A DNA stretch of 64,000 bases, from the NCBI RefSeq assembly GCF_016765695.1, contig NZ_JAETGO010000059.1:1-64000 (forward strand). Reading direction: 5' to 3'. Positions 35,972 to 44,215 of the stretch are shown one piece after another. Below the pieces are notes generated by a model. That model saw only the letters and a program-made list of their open reading frames with translations, was not told the DNA's origin and ran no database searches. Numbering within the stretch: position 1 is the first letter of the stretch; every line of letters starts with the position of its first letter. Source of the stretch: Sporosalibacterium faouarense (GTDB taxonomy: Bacteria > Bacillota > Clostridia > Tissierellales > VENL01). The translations under genes and the position numbers were made by a program.

Positions 35972-36646
35972 TTATATATTTTCGATTTGCCAGTCAATAG
36001 TCTCTTCACCAATTGACTCAAGAAATTTATTAGTTTTTGAAAAAGGCTTGCTTCCTAGAAAGCCTCTGTGGGCTGATAAGGGACTTGGATGAACGGATTT
36101 TATTATATAGTGTCTAGAATTCTTAATCAACTTTTGTTTAGATTGCGCATTTCTTCCCCACAGTATAAAGATAATAGGCTCTTCTCTATCATTTAAGAGG
36201 CTAATAACTTTATCAGTAAATTTTTCCCATCCCATATTTCTATGAGAGTTTGCTTGCCCAGCTCTAACTGTTAAAACAGTATTTAAAAGCATGACACCTT
36301 GGTCAGACCATTTTTTCAAGTAACCGTTATTTGGGATAAAACAACCTAAATCATTATGTAGTTCTTTATAAATATTCTTAAGTGAAGGTGGCGATGGAAC
36401 TCCTGGTTTTACAGAAAAGCTTAATCCATGGGCCTGATTTGGGCCATGATATGGATCTTGCCCTAATATAACTACCTTGACATCTCTATAGTCTGTATAG
36501 TGTAGAGCATTAAATATATCATACATATCTGGATAGATAGTTCTTGTTTTATATTCTTCTATTAAAAATTTCCTAAGCTTTAAATAATAATCTTTGTTAA
36601 ATTCATCTTCTAAATAATTATTCCAATCATTTTTCAATATTTTCAT
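35972..36646 (-). CDS. ung: Uracil-DNA glycosylase, family 1
   Basis: The 224-residue protein has the water-activating motif [16 protein letters not shown] (Asp66 region) and the minor-groove loop [11 protein letters not shown], both diagnostic for family 1 UDG. It excises uracil from DNA as the first step of base excision repair. It is a single leftward gene; the plus-strand gene divergent from it is an Ada-like regulator, also of repair character. Confidence 0.95.
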   Translation of the reverse strand: MKILKNDWNNYLEDEFNKDYYLKLRKFLIEEYKTRTIYPDMYDIFNALHYTDYRDVKVVILGQDPYHGPNQAHGLSFSVKPGVPSPPSLKNIYKELHNDLGCFIPNNGYLKKWSDQGVMLLNTVLTVRAGQANSHRNMGWEKFTDKVISLLNDREEPIIFILWGRNAQSKQKLIKNSRHYIIKSVHPSPLSAHRGFLGSKPFSKTNKFLESIGEETIDWQIENI

Positions 36647-36800
36647 ATAATCACCCTAATAAATTATATCATAAAGATTAGATATAATCATAGAACTAGA
36701 CATCTCTTTTGGATAAAAATGGTTGGCGAGAAATAGGAAGAAATTATATAGGTATAAATGTATAATAGAGTTAAGAATATTTAATAAGGAGGCGAAAATT

Positions 36801-37283
36801 GTGCATAAAGAAGAGAAATGCAAGGCTAAAACACCATTGAAGCAGAATACTCTTTTCTTTGACAGTGCACATGAAGCCTTAAAAGAAGGGTTTAGACCAT
36901 GTAAACTATGTAGACCTGATATAGATATTTCAAATTTTGATAAAAGAAAGGAACTAATGAGTCATACAAGAGAGATGTTGGATAGATGCTATGATACGAA
37001 TATAAATATTAATTGTGTAGCAAAAAGTGTAGGATTGAGTAAAAGACACTTAATGAGACTTTTTAAGGCGGATTATGGTATCACCATTAACGAATATATC
37101 AATGAGCTGAGAATTGCTAAATCAAAGGATTTGTTAACGAATTCAAATAATGAGATTCTTGATATCGTATATGAAGTAGGATTTAAAAGTATTTCCAATT
37201 TCTATAAATGTTTTAAGGAAAAAGTAGGAATATCACCCAAGAAATATCGGGAGAAGATGTCTAGAGACAAAGATTTAATCTAA
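36801..37283 (+). CDS. Truncated Ada-like protein: partial metal-binding domain plus AraC HTH
   Basis: GTG 36801 with AAGGAGG eight bases upstream gives 160 residues. Residues 1-42 match the second half of the Ada metal-binding domain (CKAKTPLKQN, FFDSAHEALKEGFRPC, KLCRPD). The rest is an AraC double HTH (CVAKSVGLSKRHLMRLF; FKSISNFYKCFKEKVG). Ada normally has four zinc cysteines, C38, C42, C69, C72; here the C38 equivalent, the methyl acceptor, is replaced by Lys. The open frame extends up to 36723 but that part does not look like an Ada N-terminus. No methyltransferase domain follows. Confidence 0.7.
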   Translation: MHKEEKCKAKTPLKQNTLFFDSAHEALKEGFRPCKLCRPDIDISNFDKRKELMSHTREMLDRCYDTNININCVAKSVGLSKRHLMRLFKADYGITINEYINELRIAKSKDLLTNSNNEILDIVYEVGFKSISNFYKCFKEKVGISPKKYREKMSRDKDLI

Positions 37284-37375
37284 GATAGACTTTATAGTTT
37301 GCTAAAATACCTTGTGATTTAAAAAGAGTTAATGATTTGGATTAAATGAAATTTACCGTGATAGGAGGACTGAAG

Positions 37376-38029
37376 TTGAAAACTTTATTTGCACCTGGGT
37401 GTGCTTTGTTAATTTATAAGCCTGCTCTAGGAGAAAAAGTGTTAAAATTTTTAAAAAACTATATAGGTGATATCGATAAACACATAACTTGTTGTAGACA
37501 TGATCCTAGTTTAGATGAGGAGACACAGATAATAAACATTTGTCCTGGCTGTGATAAGCGATATAGACAGCTTTACGAAGGAGTGTCTACTATTTCACTT
37601 TGGGAAATATTAGCGGAGAGTAAGAACTTCCCATTTCCTGATTATAGGGGTAAAAAAATGACTATACTTGATGCATGTCCTACTCGAAATAAAGATAAAA
37701 TTCATAGAGCCATAAGAACTTTATTAGAGAAAATGAATATAGTGTTAGTTGAACCAGAAAGGACAAGAACAGAAAGTGTTTGTTGTGGAGATAGCTCTTA
37801 TGGAGTGTTATCAGTGGAAGAGGTCAAGAAAAAAATGAGAGATCGTGCAGATGAAATGCCCGTGGAAGAAGTAGTTGTTTACTGTGTGTCGTGTTGTAAA
37901 TCAATGTATATAGGAGGAAAAAAGCCTAGATATCTAGTAGATTTGGTTTTTGATGAAGAGACAATCATAGGGACATATGAGCCTGACGAATGGCATAAAG
38001 AAATTGATGAGTTCATAAGTAGTCATTAA
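37376..38029 (+). CDS. CCG-domain (heterodisulfide reductase-like) Fe-S protein
   Basis: TTG 37376 follows ATAGGAGG by six bases and yields 217 residues. Two cysteine-rich CCG modules are visible: Cys in FAPGC, then ITCCRHDP and ICPGC; and DACPTR, SVCCGDSS, YCVSCC. Such modules hold non-cubane 4Fe-4S clusters in HdrB, GlpC and LutA-like proteins and act in thiol/disulfide or electron transfer. No partner flavoprotein or ferredoxin is adjacent, so the redox partner is unknown. Confidence 0.75.
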   Translation: MKTLFAPGCALLIYKPALGEKVLKFLKNYIGDIDKHITCCRHDPSLDEETQIINICPGCDKRYRQLYEGVSTISLWEILAESKNFPFPDYRGKKMTILDACPTRNKDKIHRAIRTLLEKMNIVLVEPERTRTESVCCGDSSYGVLSVEEVKKKMRDRADEMPVEEVVVYCVSCCKSMYIGGKKPRYLVDLVFDEETIIGTYEPDEWHKEIDEFISSH

Positions 38030-38050
38030 AAACAAAAAAGACTTTAGTTT

Positions 38051-38100
38051 AAAAGAAGAAATTGCATTTTACTACTTTATGCAATTTCTTCTTTTAATTT
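38051..38100. terminator. Bidirectional hairpin terminator
   Basis: AAAAGAAGAAATTGCAT pairs perfectly with ATGCAATTTCTTCTTTT around 11 bases. It lies between the CCG gene and the convergent ABC operon. Confidence 0.85.
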
Positions 38101-38101
38101 A

Positions 38102-38884
38102 TTAAGATCCTGTAGATTTATAATGTCTTACTCCAAAGCCCCATAGTAAAATACAAGGAATTATAAAGAGCATTCCTAATAATGGGGTAAACATATATAT
38201 AAGACTATTACCCTCAACTTTATCTAGAACAAACATCAAGGGAAGATAATTAACTGTCCCAAAAGGAATGACAAAGGTAAAGAACCTTTTGATCCATTTA
38301 TTATAAATACTTAAGGGATATTGTGATATTTCTCTACCTCCGTCTGTGAAAATATTTATAACCTCTAGGCCCTCAATGGTCCAGAAACATAATGTAGCAC
38401 CAATCATATAGATTCCTGAAAATATAAAAATGCCACTTGCTAGCATGAATATTAGAGTTAATATTTTATTAAAATTCCAATCTATATTAAGATTAGAAAG
38501 AGCGTATACAAAGACTATAACCGCTTGAGATAGACGACCTATCCTTGTAAATTCAAATTTAGACCCTAGAACCTGTAATATTGTTGAACGAGGTCTCACA
38601 AGTATTCGATCAAAGTCTCCATTAACAACTAGAGAGGAAAAAGAATCAAAGCCTCTAACAAAGCATTCACTAATGGAAAAACCCATATGTATAATTCCAT
38701 AGCATAAAGCTACCTCATATAGTGACCATCCTCCGATGGTATTAAACCGTTGGAATAAGAAATACATAGATACAAAAACCAAAAATGGAACAAAAAACTG
38801 ACCAATGGAAAGTAGAATAAATGATGTTCTATATTCCATTTGACTCCTAAATAAGATAGATACATATTTAAAATATAATTTCAT
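38102..38884 (-). CDS. ABC-2 family permease (second permease)
   Basis: A 260-residue membrane protein with six hydrophobic segments of the ABC-2 (PF06182-like) type. The central motif FVRGFDSFSSLVVNGDFDRILVRP is diagnostic: GDFD-R-L-RP recurs in this family. It is the last gene of a three-gene operon; the upstream gene is a related permease three bases away, so the pair probably forms a heterodimer. AGGAGGG precedes the ATG. Confidence 0.85.
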   Translation of the reverse strand: MKLYFKYVSILFRSQMEYRTSFILLSIGQFFVPFLVFVSMYFLFQRFNTIGGWSLYEVALCYGIIHMGFSISECFVRGFDSFSSLVVNGDFDRILVRPRSTILQVLGSKFEFTRIGRLSQAVIVFVYALSNLNIDWNFNKILTLIFMLASGIFIFSGIYMIGATLCFWTIEGLEVINIFTDGGREISQYPLSIYNKWIKRFFTFVIPFGTVNYLPLMFVLDKVEGNSLIYMFTPLLGMLFIIPCILLWGFGVRHYKSTGS

Positions 38885-38887
38885 TTA

Positions 38888-39691
38888 TTACCCTCCTTGA
38901 ACTATGATTCTTTTCAATGCCTTATTCATCCATAGCTTACCACCAATGATTAGTATAGAAATCCATAATATTTGAACACCAATACTAATGATGGCTTCTT
39001 TAAAACCAATATTTCCAACATATATTCTAAATGGTAAATCTGATGCATATCTAAAGGGAAATACATATACGATCTTTCTTAAAAAATCAGGCATTAAAGG
39101 CACAGGGATTAGCAAGCCTGAAAGAAACTCACCTAATACACTAAACATTAACAAAGATCCTGTAGGTGACATAGTGTAAAACATAGAAATATAGATTAGC
39201 ATAGAAATTGCAACAATTAAAACCAGTCCTAAAGTTAGAGCTATAAAGAATAAAACAAATGATGATATACTAGGTGGAAAAGAAAAATTATATGGATATG
39301 GTAATAAAAATGCTATAAGTAGTATAGGCAAACATCTAAGCATAGCACCAGATAATCTTTGAGCTAAAATCTTTGCATACCAGAAGCTATATATATCAGT
39401 TGGACGACAAAGTTCATAGGAGATACTTCCACTAGTTATATGATCAATAAGCTCTCTATCTCTAAACCAAAGCATAATAAAAACTAAAAAACTCTGTTGT
39501 AGCCACAATACTTGAATTAACTGTCTTAAAGATATGGGTTGTGGAGAAGAAGTGCTACGATAAAATGCTTGATAGATCATTATATACATAAAGCCCCAGA
39601 AAAATTGAGTAGATACTCCTGCTAAGGCAGCAGTTTTATACTGTAAGCCCTTAAGAAGCCTCATCTTGAATAGGGAGTAATAGGCCCTCAT
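38888..39691 (-). CDS. ABC-2 family permease (first permease)
   Basis: A 267-residue permease with about six TM segments. The loop ITSGSISYELCRPTDIYSFW is the counterpart of the RP-motif loop in the neighbouring permease. Its ATG overlaps the ATPase stop by four bases (ATGA), a sign of coupled translation. With the ATPase and second permease it forms a complete exporter; the cargo is not identified. Confidence 0.85.
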   Translation of the reverse strand: MRAYYSLFKMRLLKGLQYKTAALAGVSTQFFWGFMYIMIYQAFYRSTSSPQPISLRQLIQVLWLQQSFLVFIMLWFRDRELIDHITSGSISYELCRPTDIYSFWYAKILAQRLSGAMLRCLPILLIAFLLPYPYNFSFPPSISSFVLFFIALTLGLVLIVAISMLIYISMFYTMSPTGSLLMFSVLGEFLSGLLIPVPLMPDFLRKIVYVFPFRYASDLPFRIYVGNIGFKEAIISIGVQILWISILIIGGKLWMNKALKRIIVQGG

Positions 39692-40665
39692 ATTTGGTAC
39701 TCCTTATATAAATCTATTATCACTTCTTCAATCGGTCTACTATCTACGCTTAGGTCAATAATATCAATCTTATTTGATAAAGTACTTATTACTTCTGAAA
39801 CTTTAACCTTATTTAAATCCACAGAAAGAGCGATTCTTTCCTTTGACCTTGATAAGATGCTTGTACCTTCTATATTAATGTCTGAGGAATTTTCTTTAAA
39901 ATCGACAGTCAATGTCTTGTGGGTTGCAAATTTATTTTTAAGTTCAGTTAAGGAACCATCTAGTAATATTCTACCTTTACCTATAAGTATGATTCTCTCT
40001 GCAAGGGCTTCAATATCGCTCATATCATGGGTAGTTAATATAACAGTAACATTTTTCTCTTTGTTAATAGTTTTGATAAAATTACGAACAGCAATTTTTG
40101 AAACGGCATCTAGCCCAATAGTAGGTTCATCTAGGAATAAAATTTTTGGATTATGTAATAAAGAAGCTGCTATTTCACATCTCATTCTTTGTCCAAGACT
40201 TAATTGTCGAACAGGAGTTGTTAGTATTGAAGATATATTCAAAGAGGATGTCAATAAATCTAAGTTGTCATTAAAATCTTTAGTAGGGATTTTATATATG
40301 TCCTTCAGTAAATTAAATGAGTCTATTACGGGAACATCCCACCAGAGCTGAGAACGCTGACCGAAAACTACCCCAATATTTTTTACATGGTCTATCCTAT
40401 TCTTCCAAGGGGTTAACCCGAGGATATCACATTTGCCACTATCGGGAACTAGGATGCCACTTATAACCTTAATGGTAGTGGATTTGCCAGCACCATTGGG
40501 ACCTATGTAGCCAACGATTTCACCTTCATCAATGTTAAAAGATATGTCTTCCAGGGCATGAATAGTGGAGTACTGAGGTTTAAATAAAGACTTTACAGCT
40601 GACCCTATTCCGGCATTTCTCTTTGCTACTTTAAAGGTCTTATTTAGAGACTTTACTTGAATCAT
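39688..40665 (-). CDS. ABC transporter ATP-binding protein
   Basis: The 325-residue ATPase has Walker A GPNGAGKST, signature LSLGQRMRCEIA, Walker B ILFLDEPTIGLD and the switch HDM (LTTHDMSDIE). Residues around 95-110 have GVVFGQRSQLWWDVP, a segment typical of the ATPase partner of PF06182 permeases. The first 40 residues (KSLFKPQYSTIHALEDISF) are also family-like. AAGGAGG precedes ATG. Its promoter lies at 40720-40748. Confidence 0.92.
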   Translation of the reverse strand: MIQVKSLNKTFKVAKRNAGIGSAVKSLFKPQYSTIHALEDISFNIDEGEIVGYIGPNGAGKSTTIKVISGILVPDSGKCDILGLTPWKNRIDHVKNIGVVFGQRSQLWWDVPVIDSFNLLKDIYKIPTKDFNDNLDLLTSSLNISSILTTPVRQLSLGQRMRCEIAASLLHNPKILFLDEPTIGLDAVSKIAVRNFIKTINKEKNVTVILTTHDMSDIEALAERIILIGKGRILLDGSLTELKNKFATHKTLTVDFKENSSDINIEGTSILSRSKERIALSVDLNKVKVSEVISTLSNKIDIIDLSVDSRPIEEVIIDLYKEYQI

Positions 40666-40719
40666 AGTATACCTCCTTCGTAAGTATGAAATTGTTATAT
40701 AATTTTTGACAGGGAATAT

Positions 40720-40748
40720 ATTATATATTAACTGGAATTGTATGTCAA
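40720..40748 (-). promoter_or_regulatory. Consensus promoter for the three-gene ABC operon
   Basis: On the minus strand TTGACA (40748-40743), a 17-base spacer and TATAAT (40725-40720) form a perfect sigma-A promoter 55 bases upstream of the ATPase ATG. No clear operator overlaps it. Confidence 0.85.
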
Positions 40749-40892
40749 TGTAAAAAATGGTTTTATAAAACTCTTTTTTTATTATGAACAGATGGATATT
40801 ATATTATGAAGATATGATAAAAGGTAATAGCAAGGGAATGTAGAAGTTATTAATACAAAAAGATTTTTAGATTACAATAGGAGGAAGATTTT

Positions 40893-41444
40893 ATGCAAGA
40901 TATTAGTTTTAACCCTTTTCCAATTCTAAAGACTGACAGACTATTATTAAGACAATTAAAAAATGAAGATGATATAGCTATATTTGAGTATCAATCAAAT
41001 AAAGATAACTTTAAATTCGTAGATATGCCAGTATATAAGAATATTAAAGAGGCACAGAACTATATAGAAAAAATGAATTCTGGAGTAAGAGATGACAAAT
41101 GGATTATTTGGGCGATTGCAGATGCAACTACAGATAAAGCTCTCGGAACTATATCAATTTGGAATATTTTAAAGGAACAATCGAAAGCTGAGTTAGGCTA
41201 TGGACTTTTCCCTGGAAATGTTGGAAAAGGCATAATGAGTGAAGCACTAAAAAAGGTTGTTGAATATGGGATTAATGTCATGGGACTTGAAACCATTGAA
41301 GCCTATACAAATATTGAAAATAATAAATCTAAATGTCTTTTAAAGAGAAACAATTTTATTAAAGTATCTTTAGTTACTGATGAAAAAACTTATAGTAGAG
41401 TACCTATGGAAATGGTGATTTACGAATATAAACTTAATAGATAA
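40893..41444 (+). CDS. GNAT family N-acetyltransferase (RimJ/RimL type)
   Basis: A 183-residue protein beginning with KTDRLLLRQLKNEDD, the first strand of RimJ-type acetyltransferases. The acetyl-CoA region is ELGYGLFPGNVGKGIMSEALKK, and TIEAYTNIENNKSKCLLKRNNF is the typical closing helix with Asn. It may acetylate a ribosomal protein N-terminus, an amino acid or a drug. TAGGAGG precedes ATG. Confidence 0.88.
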   Translation: MQDISFNPFPILKTDRLLLRQLKNEDDIAIFEYQSNKDNFKFVDMPVYKNIKEAQNYIEKMNSGVRDDKWIIWAIADATTDKALGTISIWNILKEQSKAELGYGLFPGNVGKGIMSEALKKVVEYGINVMGLETIEAYTNIENNKSKCLLKRNNFIKVSLVTDEKTYSRVPMEMVIYEYKLNR

Positions 41445-41473
41445 AATAGTGATTTAAGGATTTTTTATGCCTT

Positions 41474-41535
41474 TAAGAGTAATATAAAAGCCATGAGGTT
41501 GTAGAACTACAACCTCATGGCTTTTGTTACTCTTA
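41474..41535. terminator. Long hairpin terminator
   Basis: AAAAGCCATGAGGTTGTAG pairs with CTACAACCTCATGGCTTTT, and after a short bulge the outer arms TAAGAGTAA and TTACTCTTA extend the stem. It follows the GNAT gene by about 30 bases. Confidence 0.85.
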
Positions 41536-41552
41536 ATAATCAATCGCCATAA

Positions 41553-41588
41553 ATATCGTTTGAATTTATGCAAACGATATAATATAAT
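41553..41588 (+). promoter_or_regulatory. Promoter overlapped by a perfect inverted repeat
   Basis: ATATCGTTTG (41553-41562) and CAAACGATAT (41571-41580) are perfect complements with an eight-base gap. They cover the -35 TTGAAT (41560-41565) and most of the spacer of a promoter whose -10 is TATAAT (41583-41588; 17-base spacing). This is an operator layout for the following DUF2087 gene, and autoregulation is plausible. Confidence 0.6.
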
Positions 41589-41684
41589 GACTACTATAGA
41601 GCAAACTAAAATAAATCATGTCCTAAATAATTTATTTTAAGGTGACAATATTAGTACTAATTAATAGTAAGAGGAGGAAATAAA

Positions 41685-41945
41685 ATGGCAAAATTAGAGA
41701 ATTTCTTAGACGAAAAAGGGAGGATTAAGCAGTGGCCTTCGAAGTATAGCTTAAAAATTGAAGTAGTAAAGTATGTTGCTGAGAAATTTGAGGAAGGTCG
41801 AGTATATAGTGAAAAAGAAGTGAATGAAATAATCAATGAATGGCATACCTATAATGATTACTTTATGCTCAGAAGAGGTATGATTGAATATAAGTTGCTA
41901 GCCCGTAAAAGAGATGGTTCGGAGTATTGGAAAGTAAAAGACTAA
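41685..41945 (+). CDS. DUF2087 domain protein
   Basis: An 86-residue DUF2087 protein: RIKQWPSKYSLKIEVVKYVAEKF, then YSEKEVNEIINEWHTYNDYFMLRRGMIE, and a final LLARKRDGSEYWKV wing-like hairpin. In other bacteria this domain is the C-terminal part of small HTH regulators, and alone it probably acts as a DNA- or ligand-binding module. GAGGAGG precedes the ATG. The inverted repeat over its promoter suggests self-control. Confidence 0.82.
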   Translation: MAKLENFLDEKGRIKQWPSKYSLKIEVVKYVAEKFEEGRVYSEKEVNEIINEWHTYNDYFMLRRGMIEYKLLARKRDGSEYWKVKD

Positions 41946-42081
41946 TAACGTAAATTTGAGAGTAAATAGTGGAATACTTCAAAAATAAAAAATTATTCAA
42001 TAGTGACAAATAATACGCGACATATAGTTGTCGTATATTTTCCTTTATAATATAAACAAATATAAATTATGGAGGGATAAT

Positions 42082-42450
42082 ATGACAATAAAAAAGGTGA
42101 ACGTTGATAATCACGATTACACATATTCATCATATGTTGTTGCAGGAGACTTTATATTTACTTCAATAAGAAGTGGAGATGGCTCAACCTTAAAAGAACA
42201 AGCAAATAATAGTATAAAGAGTTTGGATGCACTATTAAGAATAGAAGAACTAAGCTTAGACGATATAGTAAAGATGACAGTGACTTTTAAGAAGGGTGAA
42301 AATTTTGGAGAAGTAAAGGAAGTTTTTAGGAAACATTTTAAAAATGGTTACCCTGCAAGAAATACCATAATTGTAGATGAATTTTTATCTGAAGAAATCT
42401 TATTTCAAATTGAGGCAATAGCATATAAACCTAATAAAATAGTAAAATAG
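42082..42450 (+). CDS. RidA/YjgF family protein
   Basis: ATG 42082 with GGAGGG nearby gives 122 residues of the YjgF/RidA fold (ADFIFTS-type strand as AGDFIFTSIRSG; SLDALLRIEELSLDDIVKMTVTF; GYPARNTIIVDEFLSEE). In active RidA an Arg in the motif R-x-x-V deaminates 2-aminoacrylate; here YPARNTIIV keeps Arg103. It may be an imine/enamine deaminase. The frame upstream of 42082 overlaps the promoter and is not used. Confidence 0.8.
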   Translation: MTIKKVNVDNHDYTYSSYVVAGDFIFTSIRSGDGSTLKEQANNSIKSLDALLRIEELSLDDIVKMTVTFKKGENFGEVKEVFRKHFKNGYPARNTIIVDEFLSEEILFQIEAIAYKPNKIVK

Positions 42451-42549
42451 AATGCTTTTTCAAAGGCTTAATTTGGATTGGAAAAAATAATTTTAATTAA
42501 AAATTATCTTTAGTTCCCAATATATAAATGAAATAATATCAGTAAAGAA

Positions 42550-42590
42550 ATTACGCTATTAGGTATGATTTTCATGATATCTAACGTAAT
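42550..42590. terminator. Imperfect hairpin between RidA and kinase genes
   Basis: ATTACGCTATTAGGTATGA faces TCATGATATCTAACGTAAT with four mismatches and a three-base loop. It lies 100 bases after the RidA stop and has no strong T-tract, so it could be a weak terminator or an operator. Confidence 0.4.
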
Positions 42591-42692
42591 TATCTAATTA
42601 AATTAGACTGATGAAGTATAACACAATATATTGGGGAGGTTATTATAATATTAAAATTAAAGTATTTATTTCCAAACATTGATTTAGCAACA

Positions 42693-43628
42693 ATGATAGT
42701 GAAAAATTGGGAGTATGACGACTTAGACTTATTTAAATATTGGAGGATATCATCGAATGCAATTTATCCATTTAGAAATAAGGAAAATGTTTATTACCTC
42801 AGGTTTAGTCCAGTTGATGAAAAAAATAAGGATGAGATTATTGCAGAGTTAGAGTTTCTACAATATTTGAAAGACAGTAAATATAATGCTATAGAGACAA
42901 GATTATCTATAAACAACAAGAAATTAGAAGTTGTTGAAACACCTTGGGGTAGATATAATTCAGTTGTTTTTAAGAGGGTAAAAGGCGAATCCTTAGGAGA
43001 AATGGAATTAACAGATGAAATAGTTTTGCTTTGGGGTAAAGCATTAGGTCAGCTTCATAGGCTGAGTGAAAAATACAAACCATCAAAGAAAAAGAGATGT
43101 AATTGGGAAGATAAGCTTGATTTGATAGAGAAAATATTGAGTGAATTTCCAGAAGAGAAACAAGGATTAAAAGAAGCAAAAATATTGAGGGAAAAGCTAG
43201 CTTCTCTACCTATAACAGAAGAAAATTATGGATTGATTCATTATGATTTTGAGCTAGATAATATATTTTACAATAAATCTAATAATGAAATTATTCCCAT
43301 AGATTTTGATGACTCAATGTATCATTGGTATATGATGGATATAGAGCGTTCAATTAATAGTATTAAGTCAGAGGTAGACCCAAAGAAGGTAGATAAGTTT
43401 GTAGAATTATTTATAGAAGGATATAGCTCTGAGAAGTCAATACAGAGTAGTTTGCTTGAACTAATTGAAGTCTTTGAAAGGTTTGGCAATCTATATGGAT
43501 ATGCTAGAGTATTGCGTGCAAGTAAAGAAAGATGGAAAAATGAACCAGAATGGTTAGAAAACTTAAGAAAACACCTTAATAGATTATTGGATGAGAGAAG
43601 TAAATTTTTTGGACTACCAATTAACTAA
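42693..43628 (+). CDS. Aminoglycoside phosphotransferase-like kinase
   Basis: An APH/choline-kinase fold protein. The catalytic loop is LIHYDFELDN (HxDxxxxN with Asp base), and IPIDFDDS is the metal-binding DFG equivalent; VVFKRVKGESLGE is the hinge. Listed here from the first standard start, ATG 42693 (311 residues), but no ribosome site precedes it. The frame continues upstream to an ATA at 42648 that lies eight bases after a GGGGAGG site, giving IleLeuLysLeuLysTyrLeuPhe and about 326 residues, so ATA initiation or a mutated start is likely. The substrate may be a drug, sugar or amine. Confidence 0.8.
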   Translation: MIVKNWEYDDLDLFKYWRISSNAIYPFRNKENVYYLRFSPVDEKNKDEIIAELEFLQYLKDSKYNAIETRLSINNKKLEVVETPWGRYNSVVFKRVKGESLGEMELTDEIVLLWGKALGQLHRLSEKYKPSKKKRCNWEDKLDLIEKILSEFPEEKQGLKEAKILREKLASLPITEENYGLIHYDFELDNIFYNKSNNEIIPIDFDDSMYHWYMMDIERSINSIKSEVDPKKVDKFVELFIEGYSSEKSIQSSLLELIEVFERFGNLYGYARVLRASKERWKNEPEWLENLRKHLNRLLDERSKFFGLPIN

Positions 43629-43671
43629 CTAATAAAGTAAAATTGTATTTTTAAAGCAAAATTAAAAAATA

Positions 43672-43708
43672 AGAGGTATGCTAATTTAGTTAGTGTATCT
43701 CTTTTTCT
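43672..43708 (+). terminator. Hairpin terminator
   Basis: AGAGGTATGCTAA faces TTAGTGTATCTCT with a few mismatches and is followed by TTTTTCT. It ends the kinase gene. Confidence 0.7.
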
Positions 43709-43828
43709 ATATAGAGTTTATGGGAGTTGAGTTCTAATTCTTCTAAACTAGAATATACTGTGTCTCCAGACGAGATTAGTTCAATTTGATATAATAAAGT
43801 TTATAATAAATAAAATGAGGTGAATGAA

Positions 43829-44158
43829 ATGGGAAGTATTAGTAGAGTAGCAAATGAAGTTAATAAATTTGCTGTGGACAGAAATTGGGGAGAAGCCCAT
43901 AATCCTAAAAATTTAGCAATGTCTATAGCAATTGAAGCAGGAGAATTAATGGAGATTTTTCAATGGAAAACGTTAGAAGAATCAATACATATTATGAATA
44001 GTGACGAAGCAGAACATTGTGAAGAAGAACTAGCGGATGTCTTAATATATTGCATTACTTTAGCAAATAAACTGAATCTAGATATTGAAGAGATAATATT
44101 AGAAAAGATAAAAAAGAATGGCAAGAAGTACCCGTTAAATTCCAGTGAACTAAAGTAG
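43829..44158 (+). CDS. MazG-like nucleotide pyrophosphohydrolase
   Basis: A 109-residue all-alpha NTP pyrophosphohydrolase. The metal-binding core is EAGELMEIFQW with the second motif EELADVLIYCITLANKL (ExxE...ExxD), and HNPKNLAMSIAIE before it, as in YvdC/RS21-C6-like enzymes. It probably hydrolyses non-canonical dNTPs. ATG 43829 follows GAGGTG by six bases; an in-frame GTG at 43820 lies inside that site. Confidence 0.88.
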   Translation: MGSISRVANEVNKFAVDRNWGEAHNPKNLAMSIAIEAGELMEIFQWKTLEESIHIMNSDEAEHCEEELADVLIYCITLANKLNLDIEEIILEKIKKNGKKYPLNSSELK

Positions 44159-44215
44159 AAGTTACATTTATTTATAGAGCATATTTGATAGTAATTTAAG
44201 TAAAGGGGGGATTAT

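Noticed and set aside
36723-36800. N-terminal extension of the Ada-like protein from 36723
   Set aside because: The extension does not resemble the Ada N-terminus (no GIFCRPSC), while GTG 36801 has a perfect ribosome site.
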